In this document: one piece after another, positions 35,824 through 44,469 of the stretch
Numbering within the stretch: the stretch's first letter is position 1
Layout: each line of letters starts with the position of its first letter
Made by a program: the position numbers and the translations under genes
Notes under the pieces: generated by a model
What the model was told of the DNA's origin: nothing
Seen by the model: the letters and a program-made list of their open reading frames with translations, nothing else
Databases searched by the model: none
Origin: Pseudomonas sp. Fl4BN1
Lineage (GTDB): Bacteria > Pseudomonadota > Gammaproteobacteria > Pseudomonadales > Pseudomonadaceae
DNA: 64,000 bases
Assembly (NCBI RefSeq): GCF_009908285.1
Contig: NZ_JAAARM010000010.1
Location: 124,001 to 188,000, forward strand
Direction of reading: 5' to 3'

Positions 35824-36036
35824 TCAGCGGCGAGTCTCGGCCAGCTCGCCGTACTGCATTTCGTGCGTCGGGTGGTAGTTGCTGATCCGCTTCTTCGAGT
35901 CTTCGTCCAGTACCACGCCGATGTAATGGCCGCGATCTACCAGGATTACGCCAGGCTTAGCGTAGGCGATGACGTGGCGACCTACTTCGGCGGGCACCTG
36001 ATAGTGCTGCCGGATGTATGCGCAGTTGTGGCTCAT
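35824..36036 (-). CDS. phage protein of the MSHN family
   Basis: A 70-residue protein: MSHNCAYIRQHYQVPAEVGR, then a beta-rich part (KPGVILVDRGHYIGVVLDED) and HPTHEMQYGELAETRR. It resembles small proteins that recur in Pseudomonas prophages. A truncated paralog lies at 11456-11554. Role unknown. Confidence 0.65.
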   Translation of the reverse strand: MSHNCAYIRQHYQVPAEVGRHVIAYAKPGVILVDRGHYIGVVLDEDSKKRISNYHPTHEMQYGELAETRR

Positions 36037-36148
36037 GAGGTGTTTCCAGTCAGGCGCCGCCCTTCAGACTGGATGCGACAAGGGGGGAGGACTTGGTGGC
36101 TGGTCTTCGGGTCTCGCAACTGGTGCGGACCCGAAGTGCTTCAGGTGT

Positions 36149-36418
36149 TTAAACTCGGATAATCTGCGTGACGTGCGGCTTGCCTTTAGTCGGTGCGTAG
36201 ATTTCTACGATGGCTTTCCAGGATCCTGGCGAGCCCGGTAGCGTTGCTTCTGTTTGATAACGATAGTTGGTGCCATTTACGACTTGGCTCGAAACTTCTT
36301 TAGGGGTGTATTTCACACCAATGACTCCAGCTATCGCTTCCTCGAATACCTTCTTGTCTTCGGAAGTCAGTGGGTGGTAAGGGGTCCATCCACCAACGAA
36401 ATGCTCTTGAGCTGTCAT
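36149..36418 (-). CDS. cystatin/stefin-like protein
   Basis: An 89-residue protein without signal peptide that matches the cystatin pattern at all three inhibitory elements: Gly-Gly near the N-terminus (G9-G10), QVVNG at 45-49 in SSQVVNGTNYRYQ after the helix, and a PG-SW hairpin at 64-67. The helix DKKVFEEAIAGVIG and the following strands also fit. Eukaryotic stefins block papain-like cysteine proteases; bacterial relatives are little studied. Family by motif is strong, function inferred. Confidence 0.78.
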   Translation of the reverse strand: MTAQEHFVGGWTPYHPLTSEDKKVFEEAIAGVIGVKYTPKEVSSQVVNGTNYRYQTEATLPGSPGSWKAIVEIYAPTKGKPHVTQIIRV

Positions 36419-37073
36419 GAATTAAATCTCCATATTTAAATTCCTACTCGTCTGGCTTTTCGGAGTTCGCCCCGTTTATTCAATGGTTTCCGGAATCCAT
36501 TTCCTGAAAAGTTTTCCGAGCATCCCTACTCCTATCATTGTGAAACCGGGTGCTTGGGAAAACACCGATACGAGCCTACTGCCGGTCCGGGGGAGTGTAG
36601 ATCAGGAGTTAGGAGGATCAAGTCAAGGAAGCGCGAAAAAAATGGCCTTGATCTAGATACAACATCGACTACAACCCTCGCAACGATATGGCAAGGTCGA
36701 CACTGCCCAGGGAAACCTGGCCACGGCCAAGGTCGGCCGGGACAATCTGGAAGCCCTGGCAGGAGAGCAGGGCCGAAAGCTGGGTGATCTGGTACTGACA
36801 GGCCAGATGTGGCTGTGTCCGCCTGGGCCACTGCCGGGCTGAAGAATACAGATAGCCTAGAGGTGAAGGTGCTGCTGGCCCAGCGCTGGCAGCAGATAGG
36901 ATATGAGAGACAGTTAGCGGCTGCAGCCTACACATGCAGTCAAAGCTAGCTCCCTATACTCTAGTGATAGTGAACTGCACTGACCGCCGGCGTTGCTCCG
37001 TGGGACTGTTTCATAGTTGGTTCGGTTCGCGCCTGGCAAGGAGTCGCGGGCGGACTCTACTTTCTTATTGGTC
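36419..37073. other. gene-poor stretch with a coding remnant
   Basis: Around 36690-36842 one plus-strand frame reads VDTAQGNLATAKVGRDNLEA and LAGEQGRKLGDLVLTGQ, helical and likely a fragment of a larger lost protein. No start, no family. Nothing else supported in these 650 bases. Confidence 0.4.
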
Positions 37074-37238
37074 TCAAAGATTCCAGTACATCGCTATGGG
37101 ATGATTTTTGCGTTCGCTCAGCAGTGAACGCTCTTTACCGGTCCACGGATGGCGAGGCTGACATTGCTGGGCGAGCATCTTCATGGCCTTGGCCCCTTGT
37201 AGATATTCCATGCGAGGTAGAGCGTGGCGGAGGATCAT
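37074..37238 (-). CDS. 54-residue phage protein
   Basis: MILRHALPRMEYLQGAKAMK, then MLAQQCQPRHPWTGKERSLL. It overlaps the upstream gene by ATGA, showing translational coupling. Unknown function, typical of phage early regions. Confidence 0.55.
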   Translation of the reverse strand: MILRHALPRMEYLQGAKAMKMLAQQCQPRHPWTGKERSLLSERKNHPIAMYWNL

Positions 37239-37435
37239 GGCTGCACCTCGCGGCGTACCCACCAGCAGGCAGGGCCGTCATCTGTGTCATTGATCGACAG
37301 GTAGAACCAGCCATCACTACATGCTTTCGTAGGTGATACTCGTGGCTTCGTATCGCCAGGGTAGTGTGATTGGCTGAAGTCGGTAGGGTTCAACACAATA
37401 AGTTGAGGGCGGGTCAGGCGGCCTGCGGGTATCAT
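37235..37435 (-). CDS. 66-residue phage protein
   Basis: MIPAGRLTRPQLIVLNPTDF, then CSDGWFYLSINDTDDGPACW and WVRREVQP. Coupled to the 54-residue gene downstream. Unknown function. Confidence 0.55.
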   Translation of the reverse strand: MIPAGRLTRPQLIVLNPTDFSQSHYPGDTKPRVSPTKACSDGWFYLSINDTDDGPACWWVRREVQP

Positions 37436-37518
37436 GAAACATGAGCATCTGCGCCGCACTGTCGAGCCAATTGTACTGCTAAGTTCTGATTCCCCTGGTT
37501 AATGGAGCCAACCATCCA

Positions 37519-37992
37519 ATGTTGATGAAACTCGCCCCGAAGAAAAAGAAAAGCCCCCGAAATTTTTATTGGTCGATAGGCGTGGTGGTGGTCATTGTGA
37601 TCATCGGCCGTATTGTCTCGTTCAACTCGCAGAAAAAAGAGGCGGAGTACCTTACTCAACTTACCGCCTATTTTGACACTCTGACCCGAACCACTCTTCC
37701 CAAGCAGGTAGACTCAGCCACCACTCTAGAAAGCATTCGGCTTTTGTACGGCGACACGCTGTTCTATCGCTACCGAGTCAGCTTTGATACTGACAGCCTG
37801 GACTCGGCGCAAAAGGCCCACGGCCAACAGGAGCTTCAGCAAAAACTGGAAGCCTTGGCCTGCCGTGATCCTGAATTGATCAGTAATATGCGTAAGCACA
37901 AGATCTATCAGGAACATTCATATCAGGACGCGAAGTCCAACACGGTGTTCACGGTGTATATCCGGCCAACCGAGTTAAAGTGCTCGGTGTGA
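37519..37992 (+). CDS. single-pass membrane protein
   Basis: 157 residues: a lysine-rich N-terminus (LAPKKKKSPRNF), one helix near 18-36 (WSIGVVVVIVIIGRIVSF), then a soluble periplasmic-facing domain with two cysteines (ALACRDPEL, TELKCSV) and a coiled-coil-like Gln-rich part (KAHGQQELQQKLEAL). The start could also be the ATG six bases downstream. No family recognised. Confidence 0.65.
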   Translation: MLMKLAPKKKKSPRNFYWSIGVVVVIVIIGRIVSFNSQKKEAEYLTQLTAYFDTLTRTTLPKQVDSATTLESIRLLYGDTLFYRYRVSFDTDSLDSAQKAHGQQELQQKLEALACRDPELISNMRKHKIYQEHSYQDAKSNTVFTVYIRPTELKCSV

Positions 37993-38147
37993 TACTCCGC
38001 AGTGAGTAGGCACTGCTTCAAAAAACGTCCGAAAAAACTAGTGCATCGAAAATTTAAAGCCCATGCATTGGTTCAGTCATCACAAAAGTAGGCAATAGCC
38101 TCGTCGTGATCGGCAAATATATCGAATTAGGGGGCGGAGTAATCGAG

Positions 38148-38363
38148 CTATCTGCTGATAGCTGGGGCGGGCGCTGCGGAATCTGGCGCCATCGTCCGTG
38201 AAGTCGAATAGACCTGCTTGGCATCCTTTAGGACGCAACGGTCGCAGTTGCCTTCGAGTTTCCGGCCGTTGATTGTCGGCAGAATTAGGTCGAATGGCTG
38301 GCCTAGAAGTCCGTCGAGAGAGGCCCCGGGATTTCCGGTCACGCGGCTTTTGGTGCATCCCAT
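38148..38363 (-). CDS. uncertain small protein
   Basis: 71 codons from MGCTKSRVTGNPGASLDGLL with a CDRC pair (EGNCDRCVLKDAKQ). It lies just upstream of, and divergent from, a lipoprotein gene. No good ribosome site; kept at low confidence. Confidence 0.35.
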   Translation of the reverse strand: MGCTKSRVTGNPGASLDGLLGQPFDLILPTINGRKLEGNCDRCVLKDAKQVYSTSRTMAPDSAAPAPAISR

Positions 38364-38406
38364 CAGCCGATGATAGAGTCTCGCCAAATCACGATGAGGG
38401 ATCAGC

Positions 38407-38937
38407 ATGAAAATTATTGTAGGGGCATTGGCAATAGCTTTTTTGGCCGGGTGCGCATCGCCCCCGCCGTTGAATTTTTCCGTTCAGGGGCTCGAACCTT
38501 CCACCAGAAAGATTGATGCAGACTTAAAGTCCATATCCGTCTCGTTTGCTGGACCTTCCGAAACTCGCGGAGAAATACCTTCAAATGGAGAAGGTGTTCC
38601 TGGGCTGTGGGAGAGTTCCTTGAAAGAAGGTGTCAACCGGATCGCAGTCTTCGATGATGATTCAGCGCGGAAGGTGAACGTTTTTGTGAAAATCACAGAA
38701 TTGGACATCCCCGGGGGCGGCGCTTCTATGACCACTAAAGCGAGTGCCATCTACCAAGTCGTAAACAGGAAAACAGGAAAGGTCATTTATGAAAGGGAGG
38801 TCTCAAATATTGGGACTGTATCTGGCACGTACGCATTTTATGGTGTTACGAGACTCAAAGAGTCCATAAATAGAGCGGTCCAGGAAAATATCCGCATTTT
38901 CCTTGATGCAATAAGCGTCGCCAATCTAGACGCTTAA
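38407..38937 (+). CDS. lipoprotein of unknown function
   Basis: A 176-residue envelope protein: signal MKIIVGALAIAFLAGC with lipobox LAGC, a mature domain with VPGLWESSLKEGVNRIAVFD and a beta-rich C-terminal half (ASAIYQVVNRKTGKVIYERE, SGTYAFYGVTRLKES). AGGGA-like bases precede the ATG. Looks intact. Confidence 0.75.
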   Translation: MKIIVGALAIAFLAGCASPPPLNFSVQGLEPSTRKIDADLKSISVSFAGPSETRGEIPSNGEGVPGLWESSLKEGVNRIAVFDDDSARKVNVFVKITELDIPGGGASMTTKASAIYQVVNRKTGKVIYEREVSNIGTVSGTYAFYGVTRLKESINRAVQENIRIFLDAISVANLDA

Positions 38938-39037
38938 CTAAATTGCCACGGGTATCGGCCTATGAGCCCAGTGTCTCCACGCATGTGGGATACACGGATA
39001 AAAACTTAAAGGATTGCACCTGGATTTCCATTTGTGA

Positions 39038-39066
39038 AAAGCCCGCCACGAGCGGGTTTTTTTTGC
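39038..39066 (+). terminator. intrinsic terminator
   Basis: AAGCCCGC-CACGA-GCGGG followed by eight T residues. It ends the lipoprotein transcript about 100 bases downstream. The rest of 38938-39315 shows no supported gene. Confidence 0.85.
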
Positions 39067-39315
39067 CTGTGCTAAACCGGGTCAGGGCCAGATTCAAGAT
39101 CGACAGTTGTGCGCGCCAGGCGGCATTCATCGCGAGGTCGAGAATGAGTTTGGCCAGTTGATTCGAATCGTCGACAACCTGAACTATGGAGTCTCCGACT
39201 TGGCTGCGACTTAGCCGGGGAGTTATCACTCTGCCAATGGTAATCCGAACACCAGAGCCCGTGCTCTTGAGGTGATTACCAACGATAGTCGATGTAGCCA
39301 AAACGGAGCAGGTCT

Positions 39316-39435
39316 CTAAATAGGATGGCCCGCCACCAGCATTCCTTCCTCCCAGCCCTGGGCGATCAACCACTCGCAGGGGACCGACTTCAGGGCGGTG
39401 TAGAGTGCTTGGGAAAGGGCTTCAAATATGGGCAA
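39316..39435 (-). pseudogene. short phage protein remnant
   Basis: LPIFEALSQALYTALKSVPC followed by EWLIAQGWEEGMLVAGHPI, a 39-codon frame with phage-protein character but only a TTG at its start and a stop directly before. Likely the 3' end of a deleted gene. Confidence 0.4.
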
Positions 39436-39958
39436 TCAGCTGCTGTTGATACCCGCTTTCATCGACTAGTGCAGGGTATCTGCTGTCATCGATCAAAGAA
39501 CGCAACTGCTGCGAATGACTAGATTGCCTGAGCGCAACCTGGCACTCGGCACCATCAAAAAATGCTCTCAGATGCGGCAGGGTCAAATGGAGTACCGCGG
39601 GCTCAATTTTCAGTGAGGCGGTAACGATGTCCAGTTGATCGGTTGGGTCTCGATACAGATCGATAACCAGGAAGCTTTCATTCTCAGTGGATGGATAGAT
39701 GTGGACGTCGCCGGCGCCAACGGGGGTGTCGTCAAAGTAGGCGTCGTACAGCTCAGTAATGTTGAGCATGATTCCCATAGCTTTCAAAGCTGCTGCTAGA
39801 TCTGCGTTAGGGATGTGCTCGTCTTCTATCCACGTGACGAAGTCGGGCATTGAGATACAGATGTCGAACTCATTGGCGCAGATGATCGGGCTCACTGTAA
39901 ATAGATCCTGGTGGTGGCGGCCGGTAATCGTAACACCTTGATATGCGCTACCTCTCAA
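39422..39958 (-). CDS. hypothetical protein, start uncertain
   Basis: Up to 178 residues; the first ATG would give 143 (MPDFVTWIEDEHIPNADLAA, start 39850). Beta-strand and helix mixture (FLVIDLYRDPTDQLDIVTAS, VLHLTLPHLRAFFDGAECQV). The residues before 39850 also look coding (TITGRHHQDLFTVSPIICAN), so the true start may be TTG 39958 or may be lost. No family recognised. Confidence 0.55.
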   Translation of the reverse strand: MRGSAYQGVTITGRHHQDLFTVSPIICANEFDICISMPDFVTWIEDEHIPNADLAAALKAMGIMLNITELYDAYFDDTPVGAGDVHIYPSTENESFLVIDLYRDPTDQLDIVTASLKIEPAVLHLTLPHLRAFFDGAECQVALRQSSHSQQLRSLIDDSRYPALVDESGYQQQLIAHI

Positions 39959-40009
39959 CGCAGCTGTACAGCCACCAGTTGTGGCGCGGAAGAGGCGAGT
40001 GTGTGGTCT

Positions 40010-40309
40010 TCAGAAGCCGTTGGCGATTGTCAGGGCCAATTGTTCGTCAGTCACCAGAGGTGAGATGTAGGTCGCATGATAGTGACGAACTGCCTGCTCA
40101 AACTGTGCGCCGCGGGTCCCTCCATCCGAGCCGATAAACGCGAGTGCGTTGGCCTTGGCGAGTTTGAAAAGCATGGGGGCTTCTGTTGTCAGCACTGAGG
40201 TTCCTGCGGCGAGAAAGCTCGGTCCAACTGTAGTGATGAACAATGCATTATCGAAGGGGTTTGTGTTCCCCTCAGCGACGCCAGGATGGCGCTCGAGAAA
40301 ATTTTCCAT
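40010..40309 (-). CDS. DUF2388-like protein, probably truncated
   Basis: From MENFLERHPGVAEGNTNPFD the frame gives SFLAAGTSVLTTEAPMLFKL, then ALAFIGSDGGTRGAQFEQAV and TDEQLALTIANGF. The A-x-AFI-SDGG-RGAQ-E-A pattern and the DEQLA ending resemble Pseudomonas DUF2388 proteins, which are normally exported. Here no signal peptide is visible, so the 5' end may be missing. Confidence 0.5.
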   Translation of the reverse strand: MENFLERHPGVAEGNTNPFDNALFITTVGPSFLAAGTSVLTTEAPMLFKLAKANALAFIGSDGGTRGAQFEQAVRHYHATYISPLVTDEQLALTIANGF

Positions 40310-40387
40310 GAGCCCATTGATCACCGCTTCCTTGCAGGCCAGTTGAGGAGGGCGACGATAACAGGCTGGGTATTTGCCAGAAACAAG

Positions 40388-40408
40388 AAGCCCGGCGCTG
40401 GGCCGGGC
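40388..40408 (-). terminator. hairpin downstream of the 69-residue gene
   Basis: AGCCCGGCGCTGGGCCGGGCT is a near-perfect palindrome just after the minus-strand stop at 40416, with a weak T-rich tail. Confidence 0.55.
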
Positions 40409-40415
40409 TCTTGCA

Positions 40416-40625
40416 TTAGTGGAGAGTCGTAATCCTGCGACTCTCTCCAATCCTGATCCGATCAAGCGCCCGGTTCAAGGCATCCAAGGCATTGAGGAGA
40501 GCTTGCGCCTCAGCTTCTCGACCATCCCCCCAAAGACGTTCTGCCATCTTATTCAAGGTCTGGATGGATCGCTCGATATCAGCAGCACTCGCTGCCTTGG
40601 CATCCGCCGACTGTTTCTTGGTCAT
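40416..40625 (-). CDS. 69-residue helical phage protein
   Basis: MTKKQSADAKAASAADIERS, then LNKMAERLWGDGREAEAQAL and ALDALNRALDRIRIGESRR: two amphipathic helices. Unknown function; similar small helical proteins are frequent in prophage early regions. Confidence 0.55.
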   Translation of the reverse strand: MTKKQSADAKAASAADIERSIQTLNKMAERLWGDGREAEAQALLNALDALNRALDRIRIGESRRITTLH

Positions 40626-40823
40626 TTAATAGCACTTCTGCAGGGCTTGAAGACTCACCCGAAAGGGGATTGGTCCCGGTTAAAGCTGCGCAGGCGAATC
40701 CCGTTGGGTAGCCGGTAAGCCTGTTTCATACGGAGCCGGTCATTGTGATTGATTGCCTACCTCTTCCTGCAACGTCCGTCATCGAATGGGGTGATTTCGC
40801 TCCATGTCTCAATGGAGGAAAGT

Positions 40824-41105
40824 TTAACACCTGGTTTGGTTGCCTTTGAGCATGTCGCCAACACCTTCAGCTAGCCACGTTGGCGCTACACCGCAAACGG
40901 AGATCATTTGCGCATAAATGCAGTCGCCTTCGATTTTACACGCTTGAGGTCCGGTATTTCCCTGGACCGAGATGCCCACGCAACCGAGGCGTGCGCAGCT
41001 GTTCAGAACCTCGGTATTTGTCGAGGCCTTTTCGCCTCTGGAGTACAGCAATACGGATCGCGCTAGACTGCGAGCCAGCGGAAAACTAGCCAGGGATGTC
41101 GTCAT
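40824..41105 (-). CDS. uncertain cysteine-rich ORF at the right edge of the prophage region
   Basis: 93 codons starting MTTSLASFPLARSLARSVLL with six cysteines in the second half (NSCARLGCVG, ACKIEGDCIYAQMISVCG, QTRC). It overlaps nothing on its own strand and is antisense to a non-convincing extension of the GIDE-like gene. It could be secreted, with residues 4-22 as a signal. Low confidence. Confidence 0.4.
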   Translation of the reverse strand: MTTSLASFPLARSLARSVLLYSRGEKASTNTEVLNSCARLGCVGISVQGNTGPQACKIEGDCIYAQMISVCGVAPTWLAEGVGDMLKGNQTRC

Positions 41106-41106
41106 C

Positions 41107-42096
41107 ATGAACAGAGGGTTCTATCGTGCGGATCAGCGCCTGCCCCTAAGTCCTTCGTATTCGTTGGCCCAAGGCCTGGTAAAAGTCTGCGGCGTTGTGG
41201 TGCTCAAGGAACCGCGGTTATCCCCGGTGGATGGCTTGCCCTGTGCGGGATACTCGCTGCAGATCCAGGAGAGCTACCGTGATAGAGCGGACAAGGACGC
41301 ATGGCGGACGGTGTTTACCGACGCACAATGCAGTGACTTTGCCCTGAAGGATGCTCACGGCACGGTGGATATCCTCGCCGAAGGTATTGAGCTGTTCTCA
41401 GGCCAGGTACCGCAATTGGGCGACTACCGCTACACCGCAGGTCCTGGCCAACAGCAAGGTGAACTCCTGCTCAGCGAAGGCCTGGAGGTGGTGGTGATCG
41501 GGACAGTGATGCGGCGTAACGGCAAACCCGTGATTGCCCGGGGTGAGCACGCCGGTGCGGTGTTTGGTGTAGAACGGCTGCGCAATGTAAACAACCATCG
41601 TATTGCCGTCCCGGCGTGGCGTGCCCTCGGTTGGGGTAGCGCCTTGGTAGGGTTGTTCAGCTTGGCGCTGCTGGTTATTGATCCGGCGCAATGGGCGCAG
41701 TGGCAGTTGCCCAGCCGCGAGACGTTCCAGCAGATGGCTGCATTGGGCCCATTCCACGAATGGCTGGCGTTGCTGTATCAGCGCCAGGGTTCATCGTTGC
41801 CGTTGATGGCGGCTTTCGGCTGGACGGGCGTGGTTTTTGTGCTGATGTGTGCTGCCCGGTTGTTCCTCTATCGAGAGAGCCACAGGGTGGTGCAGCCCAT
41901 ACTTATCGCGTGGTGGGTGGTTGGGGTGATGGGGGGTGGTCTGGTGACCTGGGCACTGGTGATGCTTGAGTTCGATCCGTTCAAGATCTTTTTGATCTGG
42001 CTGAGCGTGATCGTCACGGCCCTGGTTTTCTCTATCTCCCAGCAACGGGCCTTGCGGGCACTGCTGGCAAGTATCCTCAAGACCGAGTCGCCCTAA
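41107..42096 (+). CDS. GIDE-like (E3-ligase-like) membrane protein, N-terminus possibly missing
   Basis: 329 residues from ATG 41107. The N-terminal half (SLAQGLVKVCGVVVLKEPRL, DGLPCAGYSLQIQESYRD, TVDILAEGIELFS) has the BAM/GIDE pattern of membrane proteins with a lumen/periplasm-facing domain. Helices follow near 178-200, 243-265, 272-295 and 296-315. Family members normally have a membrane helix before this domain; here it is absent and the upstream DNA is phage-like, so the prophage edge may have cut the gene. The frame extends upstream to 40972 without coding character. Confidence 0.65.
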   Translation: MNRGFYRADQRLPLSPSYSLAQGLVKVCGVVVLKEPRLSPVDGLPCAGYSLQIQESYRDRADKDAWRTVFTDAQCSDFALKDAHGTVDILAEGIELFSGQVPQLGDYRYTAGPGQQQGELLLSEGLEVVVIGTVMRRNGKPVIARGEHAGAVFGVERLRNVNNHRIAVPAWRALGWGSALVGLFSLALLVIDPAQWAQWQLPSRETFQQMAALGPFHEWLALLYQRQGSSLPLMAAFGWTGVVFVLMCAARLFLYRESHRVVQPILIAWWVVGVMGGGLVTWALVMLEFDPFKIFLIWLSVIVTALVFSISQQRALRALLASILKTESP

Positions 42097-42219
42097 GGAA
42101 ACGCTCCCTCCCTGATCCATATCACCCAATAGCTAGATGCGGCAATTCGAAAGCTACCGCCGGCCCCTGACGCCATCCAACTGACCGGGCCGGGCGCTCT
42201 GGTGAACCACCGCTACTGA

Positions 42220-43785
42220 TTATCGATTGAACCGCTCGACCAGCGAGTACTGGGTCGCTGCGGTTCTGCTCAGCTCTTTGCTCAGGTCTGTCGATTGGTG
42301 CGCCTGTTCCGAGGTTTGATCGGCCAGTTGCGCGATGGTGGTGATGTTGCGACTGATTTCCTCAGCCACCGCGGTTTGCTCTTCAGTAGCAGCGGCTATC
42401 TGGGTGGTCATGTCGGTGATATGGGCCACGGCTTCACTGATGCCGATCAGGGCCTTGTCTGCCTCAAGCACCCAGGCCACTCCTTCTTCGGCCTGGCGCT
42501 GGCCGCTCTCCATGGTCTGCACCGCGTTGCCAGATGATGCCTGGAGCTTGGTGATCAGGTCATGGATCTGGGTGGTGGATTGTGAAGTGCGCTGTGCCAA
42601 TTGACGAACCTCATCGGCCACCACGGCGAAGCCCCGACCCGTGTCACCAGCGCGCGCGGCCTCAATGGCGGCATTGAGTGCCAGCAGGTTGGTCTGATCG
42701 GCGATGCCTTGGATCACATCAACGACGGTTCCGATTTCATCACTGTCCCTGGCCAGTTGTGCCACCGACAGGCCTGTCTCACCGACAACGGTGGAAAGAC
42801 GCTCGATGGCTTCGCGGGTGTCTCTGGCGACATCGCGGCCGCGACCGGTCAGCAAGTTGGCTTGTTGGGTGGCATCGGCGGTGCGCTGGACGTGGCTGGC
42901 GACCTCCTGCGTGGTTGCCGCCATCTGGTTGACTGCGGCCGAGACCTGTTCCGTTTCGACTCGCTGGCGATCAATGCTGTTTGAGCTGTCAGTGGCCAAC
43001 AGGTCGGATTGACCGGCCAGTGCGCTGAGTTGTTCGGCGGTGTCTTGCAGGCGTGTGAGGCAGGTCTTCAGGCGCGCGGCCTGGCTGATGAAGGCGGTGT
43101 CCAGGCGGGCCTGGGTCCCGCGCTGATCGCTGTACATCTGTGCGATCAAGGCGTCGGAGGTTGAGGGCTCGGCGCTCTGCAACAAGCGTCGGGTGCCGCG
43201 CTGGTGCCAGCGCGAGGAGAGCAGGCCGACCGGCACAGATACACCTGCGGCTACAGCCATTGCTACTGGAGTGCTAAAGAACACGTTGCTCAGGGTACCT
43301 GCCAGGCCCATGGCCAGGTACGGCAGGCAGTCTTGCAGCACAGGCTGCCAGCTATCGCGGCGGGGAATGGCCGGTTGGCCCTGGCTGATGCGCTTGTAGA
43401 GGGACTGCGCGCGGCGTATCTGATTCGCTGTCGGTTTGACCCTGACCGACTCAAAGCCCGTCACTTGGCGGCCATCGAATATTGGCGTGACGTAGGCATT
43501 GACCCAATAGTGATCGCCATTTTTGCTGCGGTTCTTGACGATGCCCATCCATGGTCGGCCTTGCTTGAGTGCGCTCCACATGTGGGCAAAAACGGCCGGG
43601 GGGACATCGGGATGACGGACGATGTTTTGCGCTGCGCCAATCAGATCGGCTCTATCAAAACCACTGATCTCGACGAAGGCGTCATTGCAGTAGGTGATGA
43701 CGCCACGAGCATCGGTGGTCGAGATCAGTTGTTGTTGAGGTGCCAGTGAGATCTCGCGTTGGGTAACTGGCTGGTTATTTCTCAT
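42220..43785 (-). CDS. PAS-type aerotaxis/energy-taxis receptor (Aer-like MCP)
   Basis: A 521-residue chemoreceptor. Residues 20-115 are a PAS domain ([40 protein letters not shown]), which in Aer binds FAD. A hydrophobic hairpin lies near 150-190 ([20 protein letters not shown]). The C-terminal signalling hairpin tip is [21 protein letters not shown] with [18 protein letters not shown]. No periplasmic ligand domain, as expected for redox sensing from the cytoplasm. It signals to CheA/CheW encoded elsewhere. Confidence 0.93.
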   Translation of the reverse strand: MRNNQPVTQREISLAPQQQLISTTDARGVITYCNDAFVEISGFDRADLIGAAQNIVRHPDVPPAVFAHMWSALKQGRPWMGIVKNRSKNGDHYWVNAYVTPIFDGRQVTGFESVRVKPTANQIRRAQSLYKRISQGQPAIPRRDSWQPVLQDCLPYLAMGLAGTLSNVFFSTPVAMAVAAGVSVPVGLLSSRWHQRGTRRLLQSAEPSTSDALIAQMYSDQRGTQARLDTAFISQAARLKTCLTRLQDTAEQLSALAGQSDLLATDSSNSIDRQRVETEQVSAAVNQMAATTQEVASHVQRTADATQQANLLTGRGRDVARDTREAIERLSTVVGETGLSVAQLARDSDEIGTVVDVIQGIADQTNLLALNAAIEAARAGDTGRGFAVVADEVRQLAQRTSQSTTQIHDLITKLQASSGNAVQTMESGQRQAEEGVAWVLEADKALIGISEAVAHITDMTTQIAAATEEQTAVAEEISRNITTIAQLADQTSEQAHQSTDLSKELSRTAATQYSLVERFNR

Positions 43786-44070
43786 TCCGATTTATCCCTG
43801 GTTGCTTCAGAGGGTCATCGGCTGGCGCTTGAGGAAAGTTAGCCTGTTTTTATAAAAAACACATATATAACAATGACTTGCATTAAGGTTTTGAGTTTTT
43901 CGAGGCGATCTGGCGGGGAGATTCAGATGAGCGAGGAGAGGGGGGAGAGGTTGCTGGAGTCGCTAAACACAGACCGCGTTGCGAACGCAGCGATCCATTT
44001 CGTTGGGCAATATGCGCTCTGCTTTGTGAGCAATTCGTGAAAAGTCTGTTGAGGGTTTGAAGGCGCTCTG
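43786..44070. other. intergenic region without recognised features
   Basis: Promoter region of the chemoreceptor plus AT-rich sequence. No ORF, repeat or clear terminator that I can support. Confidence 0.5.
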
Positions 44071-44304
44071 TCACCTCTTGATCGAGCGCCAGGCCAGTCC
44101 ACCCCCTTCCTGACTCGCGTAGGGAAAGCGCAGGATCCAGCCACTGTGGTCTTTGAGGGTGATAGGCCCGGCAATGGTTTTGTTGCGCGCGGGACAGGGG
44201 CGCAGGTCTTCATGGGCCTGGGCATCTACCCCGGTCTTTGGCAGTGGGCGCATGAGCAGGGCCGCCAGCAGGCTGATGAATGGCAAGGAGCAACTGATCA
44301 GCAA
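44071..44304 (-). CDS. uncertain short membrane-anchored protein
   Basis: 77 codons from a TTG: LLISCSLPFISLLAALLMRP is a signal or membrane segment, followed by LRPCPARNKTIAGPITLKDH and SGWILRFPYASQEGG. The frame is open further upstream without an ATG. It may be a real small envelope protein with a non-standard start. Low confidence. Confidence 0.4.
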   Translation of the reverse strand: MLISCSLPFISLLAALLMRPLPKTGVDAQAHEDLRPCPARNKTIAGPITLKDHSGWILRFPYASQEGGGLAWRSIKR

Positions 44305-44469
44305 CCATCTGGAGGCCGAGCGGCCGCGCCAGTTGGCGGCCAGCGCGGTCAGCCCAGCGCAGGATGAGCCAGAGAGAAAGAGGGATGCCTAAGGTCAGGT
44401 TCTGATGCTTGATGGTCGGGAGTGAGTCGTGCCTGGAGCATGCTATCGATTTTGTTGCCGGGCGCAGGA

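Noticed and set aside
27270..41106. intact prophage
   Set aside because: Integrases, terminase and portal are all broken and no capsid or tail genes remain.
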